Assembly: GCA_003520925.1 (NCBI GenBank)
Contig: DOTV01000235.1
Coordinates: forward strand, 1 to 6,168
Direction of reading: 5' to 3'
From: Bacteroidales bacterium
Lineage (GTDB): Bacteria > Bacteroidota > Bacteroidia > Bacteroidales > VadinHA17
Length of the DNA stretch: 6,168 bases
Positions 5,631 to 6,168 of the stretch are shown piece after piece (within the stretch, counting starts at the first letter, position 1; every line of letters starts with the position of its first letter). The notes under the pieces are model-generated. The model ran no database searches. It had not been told where the DNA came from and saw only the letters and a list, made by a program, of their open reading frames with translations. A program made the position numbers and the translations under genes.

Positions 5631-6168
5631 CGGCTATGAGATTTAGTTCAAGCATTCTTTGCTCCGAAAATTTATTGGTGATCGCACCTGTTAAATACTT
5701 TTCGATCATCAGACTGGCAACGGGAGCTGCATAGGTTGCCCCGAATCCTGCGTTTTCAACATACACCGCAATTGCAATCTTCGGATCATCCTTAGGCGCA
5801 AATGCTATGAAAACTGAATGATCCTTTCCATTACCGAGAGGGTTTTGTGCAGTTCCGGTTTTACCACATACAATGATATCCTTCAGGGCTGCCCCTCGTG
5901 CAGTAGCACCGGCTTCTCCGTTCACTGCCGCTTCCATTCCAAGTATTATTGATTCAAAATTAGCTGAATCAATATTAATGACCTGTTTTGTGAGATATTT
6001 CTGATCAATTTTCTTATCTGTTCCTATTGATTTTACAATATGAGGAACACAATAATAGCCCCTGTTGGCTATTGCGGCAGTCATATTAGCCATCTGCAGT
6101 GGAGTGGTTTCTATTTCACCCTGCCCAATGGCCATGGAAATCACTGTCAGAGCCTTCCATCTGTTTTT
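5611..6168 (-). CDS. mrdA: Penicillin-binding protein 2, C-terminal 185 residues (5' end outside window)
   Basis: Elongasome transpeptidase that cross-links peptidoglycan made by its partner RodA; the full protein has an N-terminal membrane anchor and acts in the periplasm. The frame is open to the right edge of the window, so only the last 185 residues of a protein that usually has about 600-650 are seen. The visible part is the end of the transpeptidase domain: SMAIGQGEIETTPLQMAN (residues 11-28 of the fragment), the third active-site motif KTG within CGKTGTAQNP (103-105), and DHSVFIAFAPKDDPKIAIAV, the strand region behind the active site. The SxxK and SxN motifs lie beyond the window. The highly charged tail is dispensable in appearance and runs over the start of rodA. 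The pairing with rodA, and the IGQGE block, point to PBP2 rather than the division protein FtsI. mreB, mreC and mreD would be expected upstream, past position 6168. Confidence 0.93.
   Translation of the reverse strand, partial: KNRWKALTVISMAIGQGEIETTPLQMANMTAAIANRGYYCVPHIVKSIGTDKKIDQKYLTKQVINIDSANFESIILGMEAAVNGEAGATARGAALKDIIVCGKTGTAQNPLGNGKDHSVFIAFAPKDDPKIAIAVYVENAGFGATYAAPVASLMIEKYLTGAITNKFSEQRMLELNLIAGDNKNR

Overview
The window looks like ordinary chromosome of a Bacteroidota species, most likely a Bacteroidales-type organism. Three things point there: a short-form glucose-6-phosphate isomerase, a long RodA of 475 residues encoded directly after penicillin-binding protein 2, and start codons that mostly lack a Shine-Dalgarno sequence. 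I see no mobile element, CRISPR array, rRNA or tRNA gene.

Layout from left to right. Positions 1-897 (+) hold the C-terminal two thirds of pgi. It is followed after 5 bp by a PfkB-family sugar kinase of the 2-keto-3-deoxygluconate kinase type (903-1982, +). Converging on the kinase, with 4 bp between the stop codons, is a 449-residue P-loop protein of the predicted GTPase family COG2403, which databases often label cyclic 2,3-diphosphoglycerate synthase (1987-3336, -). An AT-rich gap of 254 bp (3337-3590) carries the divergent control signals for this gene and for an AcpH-type acyl-carrier-protein phosphodiesterase (3591-4202, +). The latter runs head-on into rodA (4203-5630, -) with no base between the two stop codons. 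rodA overlaps the 3' end of the PBP2 gene by 20 bp, and the PBP2 gene (5611-6168, -) continues past the right edge.

Two themes can be read. The left half concerns central sugar metabolism: hexose-phosphate isomerisation, a sugar kinase and a protein linked by name, not by proof, to a phosphoglycerate derivative. The right half is the elongasome pair PBP2 (transpeptidase) and RodA (glycan polymerase), which build lateral wall peptidoglycan together; in this phylum mreBCD normally lie upstream, which would be beyond position 6168. AcpH acts on acyl carrier protein and has no evident tie to either group.

I find no clearly novel system. The points most worth a second look are the bacterial COG2403 protein with its unusually strong Shine-Dalgarno sequence and palindrome-overlapped promoter, and the loss of the usual Gly-Gly hinge in the sugar kinase.
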